From CAVTHW01 sp963734625 (GTDB lineage: Bacteria > Acidobacteriota > Terriglobia > Bryobacterales > Bryobacteraceae), in contig CAVTHW010000001.1 of the NCBI GenBank assembly GCA_963734625.1, positions 186,001-250,000 on the forward strand: DNA of 64,000 nucleotides, in the 5' to 3' direction. A program made the translations under genes and the position numbers. The notes beneath the pieces were generated by a model. That model saw nothing but the letters and a program-made list of their open reading frames with translations. It was not told where the DNA came from and searched no databases. Position 1 is the stretch's first letter, and the number at the start of each line of letters is the position of its first letter. Positions 48,487-58,477 of the stretch are shown here, piece by piece.

Positions 48487-49591
48487 GACCCGCGACAGTC
48501 AGGATACCAGCTTGAGAATCCTCGGCATCGAGAGTTCGTGCGACGAGACCGCCGCGGCGGTGGTCCAGGACGCCAGCCGTGTGCTCTCCTCGGTCGTGGC
48601 GTCGCAACTGGCCACGCACGGCAAGTATGGCGGCGTGGTTCCCGAGTTGGCGTCGCGCGAACACCTGCGGGCCATCGTGCCGGTGGTGAGGACGGCCATG
48701 GAGGAGGCCGGGCTCGGATATCCCGAACTTGCGGCGATCGCCGTTACCTCCGGTCCGGGCCTGGTCGGCTCGCTGATCGTGGGCCTGACCTACGCGAAGT
48801 CGCTGTGCTTCGCATACGACCTGCCGCTGATCGGGGTCAACCACATCGAAGGGCACATCCACGCCGTTGTCCTGGAAGCCCGGGAACGCGGCGAGCCGAT
48901 CGAGTACCCGGCCCTGGCGCTGGTGGCGAGCGGCGGCCACACCCACTTGTTCGAAGTCCGCGAGAACTTCCACTACCGGCTTCTCGGAAAGACGCGCGAC
49001 GATGCCGCCGGAGAGGCATTCGACAAAGTCGCCAAGCTGCTCGGGTTCTGCTACCCGGGCGGACCGGTGATTGACTCTCTCGCGCCGCACGGGGATCCGC
49101 GCGCGATCCGCTTCACCCTGGCGCGGATGAAGGGTAATGCGCTCGACTTCAGCTTCAGCGGCCTGAAAACCGCCGTGCTGCGCTGGACCCAACAGCGGGA
49201 TTTGACGGCGGAGGTGGTGGCCCGGCGCGAATTGTATCGCCGGAATCCGCAGCCCTCCACCCAGGAATGGCTGGCTCTGACGCCCCAGCCGACGCTCGAT
49301 CTGCTGGCCTCGTTTCAGCACACGGTGATCGAGGAACTGCTCCGCCGCGCCGTGGCCAGCGCCGAGGAGATTCAGGCGCGCTCGATGATCGTCTCCGGCG
49401 GCGTCGCTTGCAACTCCGGGCTGCGCCGCGCGGCGCAGGCGCTTAAGTTGCCCTACCCGGTGCATTTCCCCTCGCCCGGTTTATCCACCGACAACGCCGC
49501 CATGATCGCCGCGGCCGCGTTCCCGAAATACAGGCGCGGCGAGTTCAGCGATTATACGCTCGCGGCGCGCGCCAACCTCACCCTGGCGTAG
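48485..49591 (+). CDS. tsaD: TsaD, tRNA threonylcarbamoyladenosine synthase catalytic subunit
   Basis: Kae1/TsaD-family ASKHA protein that transfers threonylcarbamoyl to A37 of ANN-decoding tRNAs, with TsaB and TsaE. Metal-binding H120 and H124 lie in NHIEGHIHAV; GIESSCDETAAAVV opens the nucleotide fold, VASGGHTHL and VSGGVACNSGLR complete it. The 368 residues include an insert of about 25 residues near 230-265 not present in E. coli. GAGAGG lies four bases before the ATG at 48485, which overlaps the queA start codon. mrp follows one base after the stop. Confidence 0.95.
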   Translation: MTRDSQDTSLRILGIESSCDETAAAVVQDASRVLSSVVASQLATHGKYGGVVPELASREHLRAIVPVVRTAMEEAGLGYPELAAIAVTSGPGLVGSLIVGLTYAKSLCFAYDLPLIGVNHIEGHIHAVVLEARERGEPIEYPALALVASGGHTHLFEVRENFHYRLLGKTRDDAAGEAFDKVAKLLGFCYPGGPVIDSLAPHGDPRAIRFTLARMKGNALDFSFSGLKTAVLRWTQQRDLTAEVVARRELYRRNPQPSTQEWLALTPQPTLDLLASFQHTVIEELLRRAVASAEEIQARSMIVSGGVACNSGLRRAAQALKLPYPVHFPSPGLSTDNAAMIAAAAFPKYRRGEFSDYTLAARANLTLA

Positions 49592-49592
49592 G

Positions 49593-50426
49593 ATGGAAGT
49601 AATGACCCCTAATAATCCGGGCGGACTGCCCCAACAGCCCATTGCAGGCGTGGACCATGTGATCGCCGTCGGCTCCGGCAAAGGAGGCGTCGGCAAGACC
49701 ACCGTCGCCGTGAACCTGGCCGTGGCGCTGGCGGGGCTAGGGCACAAAGTCGGCCTGCTCGACGCCGATGTCTACGGCCCCAACGTGCCGCTGATGATGG
49801 GTATCACGGACTCGCCCGACGTCCACGAGAATCGCATCCAGCCGCTGGAGCAGTACGGCGTGCGGCTGATGTCGATGGGCTTCCTCAACCCCGGCGACCG
49901 GCCGGTGATCTGGCGCGGACCCATGCTGCACAGCGTCATCCAGCAGTTCATCCGGGACGTGAATTGGGGCACGCTGGACTATCTCATCATCGACCTGCCG
50001 CCCGGCACCGGCGACGTGCAGCTTTCGCTGGTGCAGACGGTTCCGCTGACCGGCGCCATCGTGGTCACGACGCCGTCCGAAGTTTCGCTGGAAGACGCGC
50101 GCAAAGCCGTCCACATGTTCCGCCAGGTGCGGGTGGAAGTGCTGGGCATCGTCGAGAACATGAGCTATCTCATCTGCCCGCACTGCGACCAGCGGGTGGA
50201 CGTATTCAGCAATGGCGGCGGCCGGCGCACAGCCGAGGAGATGGGAGTGCATTTCCTGGCCGAGTTGCCGCTCGATCCCGTGGTTCGCCTGGGAGGCGAC
50301 ACGGGACGCCCCATCGCCCTCAAGGAAGGCAAGGACGGCGCATACTCAAAGCTGGCGGGGGCCACCCTGGCCCGCGTCGCCGAAGTCGGCGGTCCGAAGG
50401 GTCCGAAAATCGAGATAGAGGATTAG
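49593..50426 (+). CDS. mrp: Mrp/ApbC, ATP-binding Fe-S carrier
   Basis: P-loop ATPase that carries and transfers iron-sulfur clusters. The 277-residue protein has the deviant Walker A GSGKGGVGKTT (27-37), the Walker B-like LIIDLPPGTGD and the cluster-binding pair C195 and C198 in LICPHCDQ. The N-terminal DUF59 domain found in many Mrp proteins is absent; a related domain is fused to SufU in the suf operon of this window. An alternative ATG at 49602 has GGAAG close upstream. It starts one base after the tsaD stop. Confidence 0.93.
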   Translation: MEVMTPNNPGGLPQQPIAGVDHVIAVGSGKGGVGKTTVAVNLAVALAGLGHKVGLLDADVYGPNVPLMMGITDSPDVHENRIQPLEQYGVRLMSMGFLNPGDRPVIWRGPMLHSVIQQFIRDVNWGTLDYLIIDLPPGTGDVQLSLVQTVPLTGAIVVTTPSEVSLEDARKAVHMFRQVRVEVLGIVENMSYLICPHCDQRVDVFSNGGGRRTAEEMGVHFLAELPLDPVVRLGGDTGRPIALKEGKDGAYSKLAGATLARVAEVGGPKGPKIEIED

Positions 50427-50433
50427 GGGCGCG

Positions 50434-50667
50434 CTACAATCGCCCGAGTTCCTCGCGGTACTTCTCCGGCGCCAATTCGATTTCCCGCAATACCTCACGA
50501 ATCAGCGGTCGGGCGAGGTCCCGGCCGGGGTGATTCGGCAAGGTGGTTGTTCGGCCATCCGGGTGGCGATAGAAGACATGGCTGCCCTTCTGCCGGACGG
50601 GCTGAAATCCGAGCCGCAGAAGGAGCGTGGCCATCGTCTGAAAGTCGATGACCGGAAGGCGGCTCAG
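50434..50667 (-). CDS. hicA: HicA-family toxin (mRNA interferase)
   Basis: HicA toxin with the double-stranded-RNA-binding-like fold: FQPVRQKGSHVFYRHPDGR holds the catalytic His, and PNHPGRDLARPLIREVLREI follows. The first ATG (50634) would cut off strand/helix one; the frame extends upstream with LSRLPVIDFQT, as in relatives, to a CTG at 50667-50665 that overlaps the hicB stop (CTGA). A CTG start is therefore proposed, giving 77 residues. The pair hicB-hicA lies downstream of sdhB on the minus strand. Confidence 0.8.
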   Translation of the reverse strand: MSRLPVIDFQTMATLLLRLGFQPVRQKGSHVFYRHPDGRTTTLPNHPGRDLARPLIREVLREIELAPEKYREELGRL

Positions 50668-50882
50668 ACAGTAACCTCGATCTGCTGCAAGCCGACGAAG
50701 TGCGGGAGATCTTCCAGAGATCCCTCGTACTCCTCCAGGCAGAGTTCAAGGACTTCCTTGAGGTTTCCCTGAAGCTCATCCAGGCTCGCACCTTGGGTAT
50801 GGGCTCCCTTGATACCGGGGATCGTCCCGACGTATAGCCGCGTATCGGGGTCCCACTCAACATAGGCCGTGAAGGATTTCAT
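50664..50882 (-). CDS. hicB: HicB-family antitoxin
   Basis: A 72-residue HicB antitoxin with the partial RNase H-like domain (AYVEWDPDTRLYVGTIPGIKGAHTQG, then SLDELQGNLKEVLELCLEE). It lacks a C-terminal DNA-binding domain, as is common for short HicBs. It precedes hicA and overlaps it by four bases if hicA starts at CTG. It begins 22 bases downstream of the sdhB stop. Confidence 0.88.
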   Translation of the reverse strand: MKSFTAYVEWDPDTRLYVGTIPGIKGAHTQGASLDELQGNLKEVLELCLEEYEGSLEDLPHFVGLQQIEVTV

Positions 50883-50904
50883 CGTTCGCTTCTAATTGTA
50901 CGCT

Positions 50905-51677
50905 TCACCCTCCGCCCGAGCTGGCCTGCTCGCCGCGCCAGGTCCAGGCGGCCTTGAGGAAGTCGCGGTTCATGCGGGCGATCACTTCCAGGTTGATGGA
51001 CTTCGGGCAGACGGCCTCGCAGGCGCCGATGTTCGTGCACTGGCCGAACATCTCCTCGCCCATGGCCGCCACCATCTTCAACGCCCGCGATTCGCGCTCG
51101 GGCTGCCCTTGCGGCAGCAGTCCGAGCTGCGCGATTTTCGCGCCGACAAACAGGGATGCCGAAGCGTTCGGACACGAGGCCACGCAGGCGCCGCAGCCGA
51201 TGCAGGCGGCCGCGTCCATGGCCAGTTCGGCGTTCTCCTTCGGCACGGGAATGGCATTGCCGTCCGGGGCGCTGCCGGTGGGGACCGAAACGTATCCCCC
51301 CGCCGCGATGATCCGGTCCAAGGCGCCGCGGTCCACCACCAGGTCTTTGATGACGGCAAAAGCGCGCGCGCGCCACGGCTCCAGGTACACTTCCTCGCCA
51401 TCCTTGAAGTGGCGCATGTGGAGCTGGCACAGAGTTGTCCTCGGCTGGGGTCCGTGGGCGACGCCGTTGACCATCATGCCGCACATGCCGCAGATGCCTT
51501 CGCGGCAATCGTGATCGAAGGCGATCGGCTCCTCGCCCTTGTTCATGAGCTCCTCGTTCAGGACGTCGAGCATCTCCAGAAACGACATGTGCGCGTTGGC
51601 GTTGTTAACCTCGTAACGGACCATGCGGCCGGGAGCGCTCGCACCCGCCTGCCGCCAGACGTGAAGGATGATTTTCA

Positions 51678-51678
<1 letters not shown>
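50905..51678 (-). CDS. sdhB: Succinate dehydrogenase/fumarate reductase iron-sulfur subunit
   Basis: Electron-transfer subunit of complex II, 257 residues. The N-terminal ferredoxin domain binds [2Fe-2S] through DCREGICGMCG and the later TLCQLHM cysteine. The C-terminal domain has CIGCGACVASCPN and CTNIGACEAVCPKSI for the [4Fe-4S] and [3Fe-4S] clusters. Its start shares one base with the sdhA stop (TAATG). Sequence type agrees with the Bacteroides/Acidobacteria-like sdhCAB operons. Confidence 0.95.
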
Positions 51679-53591
<1,913 letters not shown>

Positions 53592-53605
53592 GATAATGCT
53601 CCTCG

Positions 53606-54289
53606 TCAGCGAACCAGCCCAATCAACACGGCGAACGGGATCGAGATGAACCCTGCGGCAATGATGATCGCCAGGCACGCCGCGCAGCGCTTGATGAGCG
53701 GCGTGCGGCGGGGGTGGCTGACCCCCAGGGATTGAAACATGCTCCACAGGCCGTGGTAGAGATGCATGCTCAGCGCCAGCATCGCCAAAATGTAGACGAT
53801 GGAGACCGCCGGCTTGAGAAACCCGCCCACGACATTGTCATAGGCATCGAGCGGGATGAACGGCAGGCCGATGTCTCCGGTGGTGAGGTGCAGCACATGG
53901 TAGACGATATAGAGCGCAATCAGCGGTCCGGTCCAGAGCATCGTGCGGGAGGCGTAGCCCGGCGGCACGTGGCTGTACTTGATGTAGTCGGAGGGACGAG
54001 CCTTGCGCTTCAGCAACCAGAGCTGAAGCGAAGTAACCATGTGCAGCCCCACCACCGCGAGCAGGACGATACGCGCGACCCACAACAGCGCCGGAAATGC
54101 GTGCAGCAGTTCGGCGTACCTGTTGATCTGGTTCCGGCCCAGATAGATCTGAAAGTTCCCGATGAGGTGCGCCAGCACGTAACCGAACAGAACGAAGCCG
54201 GTCGCGGCCATCACCGCTTTCTTGCCGATCGACGCCCGATAAAAGCGCAGGACGCGGTCGACGCCTGGCTCCACTACCATTGAACCCAT
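53606..54289 (-). CDS. sdhC: Succinate dehydrogenase cytochrome b subunit, type B
   Basis: Membrane anchor of 227 residues with five predicted helices, the single-subunit di-heme type (B). Histidines suitable for heme ligation lie in the helices: AHLIGNFQ, ARIVLLAVVGLHMV, LYIVYHVLHL and SMHLYHGLWSMFQ. A menaquinone-linked complex II is therefore likely. Two close starts are possible, ATG at 54289 and 54280. The gene is first in the operon; the promoter should lie in the 54290-54390 region. Confidence 0.92.
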   Translation of the reverse strand: MGSMVVEPGVDRVLRFYRASIGKKAVMAATGFVLFGYVLAHLIGNFQIYLGRNQINRYAELLHAFPALLWVARIVLLAVVGLHMVTSLQLWLLKRKARPSDYIKYSHVPPGYASRTMLWTGPLIALYIVYHVLHLTTGDIGLPFIPLDAYDNVVGGFLKPAVSIVYILAMLALSMHLYHGLWSMFQSLGVSHPRRTPLIKRCAACLAIIIAAGFISIPFAVLIGLVR

Positions 54290-54400
54290 GCCCAGCCCCC
54301 AGATGAATTACAGCTTCATATTCTATCTGATCCGGAGCTGGAGTGAGGAGGCTGTGCGACATAGAGGTGGAATCGCCGGCGTGATTGTGGGGCCAGCCAT

Positions 54401-54484
54401 TTCTGGCTGCCGCCGGGCTTTGGCCCGGCGGCTGGCGACAGCCCGACGCCGGCTCAAAAGCCGGCGGCAGGCTGAAAGCCAGAA
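54401..54484. repeat. Nested palindromic repeat (REP-like element)
   Basis: Outer arms TTCTGGCT (54401-54408) and AGCCAGAA (54477-54484) enclose two perfect hairpins: CCGCCGGGC/GCCCGGCGG (54410-54418, 54423-54431; loop TTTG) and CGCCGGCT/AGCCGGCG (54447-54454, 54459-54466; loop CAAA). The arrangement, about 84 bases, resembles intergenic REP/BIME-type or small non-autonomous elements. It lies directly before a VOC gene that lacks its 5' end. Confidence 0.6.
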
Positions 54485-54514
54485 CCCACGTGGGCATTCT
54501 GTCTTTGCTGCTGA

Positions 54515-54886
54515 ATCACGCCATACCTGGTCGTTCCCGCGGTGGCCAAGCTGCTCGACTTCCTTAAGCAGGCGTTCGGTGCGACGGAGAACTTGCGCTT
54601 ATTGCGGCCCGACGGCGCCATCATGCACGCGGACGTCAAGATCGGAGACTCGATCATCTTGATGGGTGAGCCGATGGGCGCGATGCAGCCCATGCCCGGT
54701 TGCTTGGACCTGTACGTCACCGACACGTACGCCGTCTCTGTGGCCGAGCCCGCGGACCTATTTTACGGAGACCGCCGGGCGGGCGTGAGGGACGCCTCCG
54801 GGAATCTCTGGTGGATCTCTACACACAAAGAGGATGTGCCGCCGGAGGAGCTGAGACGGCGCCGGGAAGCCATGCTGAAGCAGTAG
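54515..54886 (+). pseudogene. VOC-family (PhnB-like) protein remnant
   Basis: Glyoxalase/bleomycin-resistance superfamily fragment. The frame opens after a TGA at 54512-54514 with ITPYLVVPAVAKLLDFLKQAFGATE, but the N-terminal residues and a start codon before ITPY are missing; the first possible start is GTG 54542. The middle also lacks about nine to twelve residues: LDLYVTDTYA jumps to VSVAEPADLFYG, where relatives have a YxRALAAGA helix. The C-terminal GVRDASGNLWWISTHKEDV is normal. Loss at both places suggests decay, possibly linked to the palindromic repeat just upstream. A shortened functional protein cannot be excluded. Confidence 0.6.
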
Positions 54887-54914
54887 GCGCCACGCCGAAA
54901 CCGTCCGCGGAGCG

Positions 54915-55457
54915 CTACTTCCGGCGAACAACGTCAAAGGCTTCTGAGGTGTCTTTACCGCTTTCGCGAAAGGTCCATTCCTGACTTAAGCGGTCGGGAG
55001 CGAGAAATCGGAAGGCAACGTCGCGCATGTGGCCAGTCTCCGGGCTTCGTAAGTTGGTGGCATCCACAAACCGGAACTGCAGGGTCGTCTCGGAACTCTC
55101 AGCCGTCGCCAGAACCATGCGCGGCTGATTGTTCGCGGCGCAGTAGTGCGTCACCATAAGCCGGCCATTATCCATGTGGTAAAGCGTGGGCATTTCCTCT
55201 ATGCCCTCGCCAATCAACTGCATGACGGCGCTTCCTCCCGAGGTCACGCGGAAGGAAGTCTTGACCTCCTGGCCCGAGGCGGTCTTGCCCACCCACACTC
55301 CCTCCAGCGCTTTGATCTTGTCAAAAGCAGCCTGAGCGCTGATTTGGGCTCGCGCGGCAGAGGCAAACATGACGACGAGTAGCGGCAATGTAAAGGCCAT
55401 CGCGGGCCCACGCCACCCCCTGGTCAGGGGACCAATCGGCACTTCTACGTTTTCCAT
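54915..55457 (-). CDS. Secreted hypothetical protein of DUF1579-like type
   Basis: A 180-residue exported protein. Starting at ATG 55457 (AAGGAGTG seven bases upstream), it has an unusually long signal peptide (MENVEVPIGPLTRGWRGPAMAFTLPLL then ASAARA) and a beta-rich domain with LEGVWVGKTASGQEVKTSF, GGSAVMQLIG, LYHMDNGRLMVTHYC and WTFRESGKDTSEAFDVVRRK. The pattern recalls DUF1579-type barrels in which a small protein is described by weight-and-quality phrases such as GGxxLxE; ligand unknown. Isolated. Confidence 0.55.
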   Translation of the reverse strand: MENVEVPIGPLTRGWRGPAMAFTLPLLVVMFASAARAQISAQAAFDKIKALEGVWVGKTASGQEVKTSFRVTSGGSAVMQLIGEGIEEMPTLYHMDNGRLMVTHYCAANNQPRMVLATAESSETTLQFRFVDATNLRSPETGHMRDVAFRFLAPDRLSQEWTFRESGKDTSEAFDVVRRK

Positions 55458-55605
55458 GTTCACTCCTTTCGACCGGGCGCGCAGGGGTCCGGCGAAGCCA
55501 ATGTGGAACTAATTTGGTAGATGTCGCTCCAGGGCTATATGATCGCAGGATTTTGGGAACTTCTTAGCGACCTGCGCCGTCCAATCGGGTAGAGGAGGAC
55601 GGGCT

Positions 55606-55815
55606 ATGAGCAACGCGACCGATAAATTGGAGCTCTACGAAGCGATCCTGTCTCTCATCGAGTGGAAGCGCGCCGAGACGGGCGACGACTCGCTGGGAGA
55701 AGCCATCGAACGTGTTGTTCTCGAAGGCCAGTTTCAGGAACTCGAGCAGGAGATCCTGGAGAACCCCGGCGCCATTGAGCCCTGGCTGATGCGCCGGCGC
55801 CACGGCGAGGCGTAG
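55606..55815 (+). CDS. Small hypothetical helical protein
   Basis: A 69-residue, mostly helical acidic protein starting MSNATDKLELYEAILSLIEWK, with GDDSLGEAIERVVLEGQFQELE and a basic end RRRHGEA. GGAGGA is eight bases before the ATG, so it is probably translated. No family is recognised. It precedes the MFS gene by about 65 bases on the same strand. Confidence 0.6.
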   Translation: MSNATDKLELYEAILSLIEWKRAETGDDSLGEAIERVVLEGQFQELEQEILENPGAIEPWLMRRRHGEA

Positions 55816-55879
55816 CCCGGCCTGCTCTACAGCAACTGGGAGAACGCGATCAGGTGTGGGACACTGGCTCTAAGCCGGC

Positions 55880-57149
55880 ATGCCGCGCACCTCTCAGGAA
55901 TTTTCGGCCCGGGCCGCGTTCGGTTACCCCAGCTTCCGCTTATGGATGACAGCCCGGTTTCTGGCGGTGTTCTCGTCGGAAATGCAGGCTGTGGCGGTGG
56001 CCTGGCAGGTGTACGCCCTGACCCACCGGCCCCTTGACCTGGGGTTGGTGGGTCTGGCGCTGTTTCTGCCGGGTGTCTTGCTGTTCCCGGTTTCCGGCCA
56101 TACCGCGGACCGTGTCCCGCGGTTGCGTATTCTAATGGCAACCTGCGGCGGCTTCTCGTTCTGCTCCCTGCTGTTGCTCGCCTATGCGGCCTCCGGCTTC
56201 ACTTCCGTCTATCCCATCTACCTGGTAGCTGGTGCTGATGGGGATCGCCCGCGCCTTTCACGGGCCGGCCGGCCAGGCGTTCCTGCCGCTGCTGGTCGAC
56301 GAGGAGCACTTCCCCAACGCGGTGACCTGGAGCGCCTCCATTTTCCAGGCGGCCACCATCGTGGGGCCGATGGCCGGTGGTGTATTGTACGCCCTCGGCG
56401 GCGGCCCCATACCGGTCTACGGCGCCTCAGTGGCGGCATACCTGGCCGCCCTGACGCTGATGGGGAGGATTCGCCTCCGCCGCGGGCGTAGCCCGGCCGC
56501 CGCGCCCTCGGCGGGGATGGTTTGGGAAGGGCTGAAGTTCATTTGGCGCGATAAGCTGATCTTGGGAGCTATTTCGCTGGATCTGTTCGCCGTCTTGCTG
56601 GGAGGCGCGGTGGCGCTGCTGCCGGTTTACGCCCGGGATATTCTGAAGGTCGGCGCCTCCGGACTGGGCTTGCTGAGGAGCGCGCCGGGTCTGGGCGCCT
56701 TGGCCATGGCGATAATCCTGGTCCACCGGCCTCTGGGGCGCCGGGCTGGAGCCAAGATGCTGTGGGGAGTCTTCGGATTCGGCGTCTTCACGATGGTGTT
56801 CGGCCTCTCCCGGAACATGGCGGTCTCGATGGCGGCGCTGGTGCTGGCGGGCGCCTGCGACATGGTGAGCGTCATCATGCGTCAAACCCTGGTTCAGTTG
56901 GAGACACCGGACAGCATGCGCGGCCGGGTCAGCGCCGTCAACATGGTCTTCATCGGGGCCTCAAACGAGGTCGGTCAATTCGAATCGGGCTTGACGGCGC
57001 AATGGTTCGGTACAGTGCCAGCGGTAGTTTTGGGAGGGGCAGGGACGCTGGCTATCGTTCTGATCTGGGCCAAGTTCTTCCCGGCGTTGCGCCAGGTGGA
57101 TGAGTTGTCAGCCGGGGGGCGGCGGCCAGCCAGCCGCCGCTCCCCTTGA
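55880..57149 (+). CDS. MFS transporter (MFS_3 type), one frameshift
   Basis: Major facilitator protein with about 12 helices. It starts MPRTSQEFSARAAFGYPSFRLWMTARFLAVF and has the loop motif GHTADRVPRLR between helices 2 and 3. One extra base near 56228 (CTGGTAGCTGGTG) breaks the frame; restored, IYLVLVLMGIARAFHGPAGQAF continues through 56232-57149. The total is about 422 residues. The C-terminal codons AGGRRPASRRSP are written by a strong hairpin at 57114-57145. It resembles, but is not identical to, the MFS protein at 7395-8687. Substrate unknown. Confidence 0.78.
57114..57145. terminator. GC-rich hairpin at the end of the MFS gene
   Basis: A 13-bp stem (57114-57126 with 57133-57145, one G-T pair) with loop CAGCCA, ending two bases before the TGA at 57147-57149. 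It forms part of the coding end of the MFS gene and separates it from the facing methyltransferase gene, so it may terminate both. Confidence 0.5.
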
Positions 57150-57162
57150 AAATGCAGGACTT

Positions 57163-57726
57163 CTACTTCTTCGCGCCGGCGGCGGGCCGGGCTGGAATTG
57201 TCCAGTAGTAGATGGTGTGGCCGTCCACTTCAATCGTTTGCTCGGGCTTCCAGTCGTCCATGTCGAAGTCGTGAGACACAATACGCGTACCGGGCTTCAG
57301 CTCGGCCCAAAGCCTCGGCCGGAGCTTCAGGTTCAGAGACGGAAGTAGGTAGAGGGTGACGACGGTGGCATCCTTGAAATCCGATTCGAACAGATCCGCG
57401 TTAAGAAATTTCACCTTATCCGCTACCCCGGCCTTCTTGGCGTTGGCCACCGACTCCTCAATCCTCACGGGGTTGATGTCGATGCCGATCGCGCGGGCTC
57501 CTAGCTTCGAAGCGCTGATCACCGTGCGCCCGTCGCCGCAGCCTAGATCGTAAAGGACGTCGCCGGCTTTCACGTTGGCGACCTTCAACATTTGGTCAAC
57601 TACTTCCTGCGGAGTTGGGACAAACACCACGTCCGGCTCCCGCAACTTCTTCTCCTGCGCAAAACCAAGCGCGACGCTTAACGTCACCAGCAACAACAAA
57701 AAGACAACTCTCTTGCTAGACCGCAT
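57163..57726 (-). CDS. Exported SAM-dependent methyltransferase-like protein
   Basis: A 187-residue protein with an N-terminal signal peptide (RSSKRVVFLLLLVTLSVALGFAQ) and a class I methyltransferase fold: motif I VLYDLGCGDGRTVI, acidic post-I GIDINPVRI, and later FLNADLFESDF and VTLYLLPSLNLKL. SAM-binding proteins are normally cytoplasmic, so export is unexpected. Relatives with the same opening (VFVPTPQEVVDQML) are known as predicted secreted class I methyltransferases. The start at 57726 is supported by GGAG five bases upstream; an ATG 33 bases earlier is not. Target unknown. Confidence 0.75.
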   Translation of the reverse strand: MRSSKRVVFLLLLVTLSVALGFAQEKKLREPDVVFVPTPQEVVDQMLKVANVKAGDVLYDLGCGDGRTVISASKLGARAIGIDINPVRIEESVANAKKAGVADKVKFLNADLFESDFKDATVVTLYLLPSLNLKLRPRLWAELKPGTRIVSHDFDMDDWKPEQTIEVDGHTIYYWTIPARPAAGAKK

Positions 57727-57832
57727 TGTGGCTCCATTCTTCAAAAATGAGGTTTTCACCTTCAGGGACCCGGAAATGTGTCAGTATACAACACTTTGAC
57801 GCTCGAAGTTCCAATCGGCTAGGCTGCAAGAT

Positions 57833-58477
57833 ATGGTCATTTTACTTTATGGGCCTCCGGGCTGCGGCAAAGGCACCCAGGGAGCCGTCATTACAAAACA
57901 ATTGGGCACTCCTTCGATATCCACCGGCGAAATCTTCCGCGCCGAACTGAAGGCCGCGACGCCGTTGGGGAATGCGGCCAAACAGATTATGGCCAGCGGC
58001 GGGCTGGTTGGCGACGACATCGTCAACGCCATGGTCAGAGGCCGTTTGCAGCAGCCGGACTGCAAGAACGGTTTTCTGCTCGACGGCTACCCCCGGACCA
58101 TCCCCCAGGCCGAATTCCTGGATGGGATTCTGAAGGAAATCGGGCAGCCGGAGCCGACGATCATTTATCTGGAGGTGCCCGATTCGGTCCTGGTCGCCAG
58201 ACTGACGTCCCGGAGGCAGTGCCCCCAGTGCGGGCAGATCTACAACCTGCTCAGCCAACCGCCGAGGCGCGACGGTCTCTGCGATGCCGACGGCACGGCC
58301 TTGATCCAGCGTGACGACGACAAAGAGCAGGTCATCCTCGCCCGTTTGAAAGCCTATGCGGAGCAAACCGGCCCGCTGGCCGAATTCTATGCGAAGCGAG
58401 ATTTCCACAAGATCGATGGAAACCGGCGCCCCGCCGAGATCCAGCAGGACATTGACAAGATTCTCACGCCGGCCTAA
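57833..58477 (+). CDS. adk: Adenylate kinase
   Basis: AMP + ATP = 2 ADP, essential for energy charge. The 214-residue protein has the P-loop GPPGCGKGT (7-15), STGEIFR, LLDGYPRT (where most have GFPR), and a LID domain with C130, C133 and C150 plus D153 for structural zinc. A second adenylate kinase is likely elsewhere, since genomes of this group often encode it in the ribosomal-protein cluster; that is inference. The stop codon overlaps that of the facing AMP-ligase gene by three bases inside GGCCTAAGGCC. Confidence 0.92.
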   Translation: MVILLYGPPGCGKGTQGAVITKQLGTPSISTGEIFRAELKAATPLGNAAKQIMASGGLVGDDIVNAMVRGRLQQPDCKNGFLLDGYPRTIPQAEFLDGILKEIGQPEPTIIYLEVPDSVLVARLTSRRQCPQCGQIYNLLSQPPRRDGLCDADGTALIQRDDDKEQVILARLKAYAEQTGPLAEFYAKRDFHKIDGNRRPAEIQQDIDKILTPA

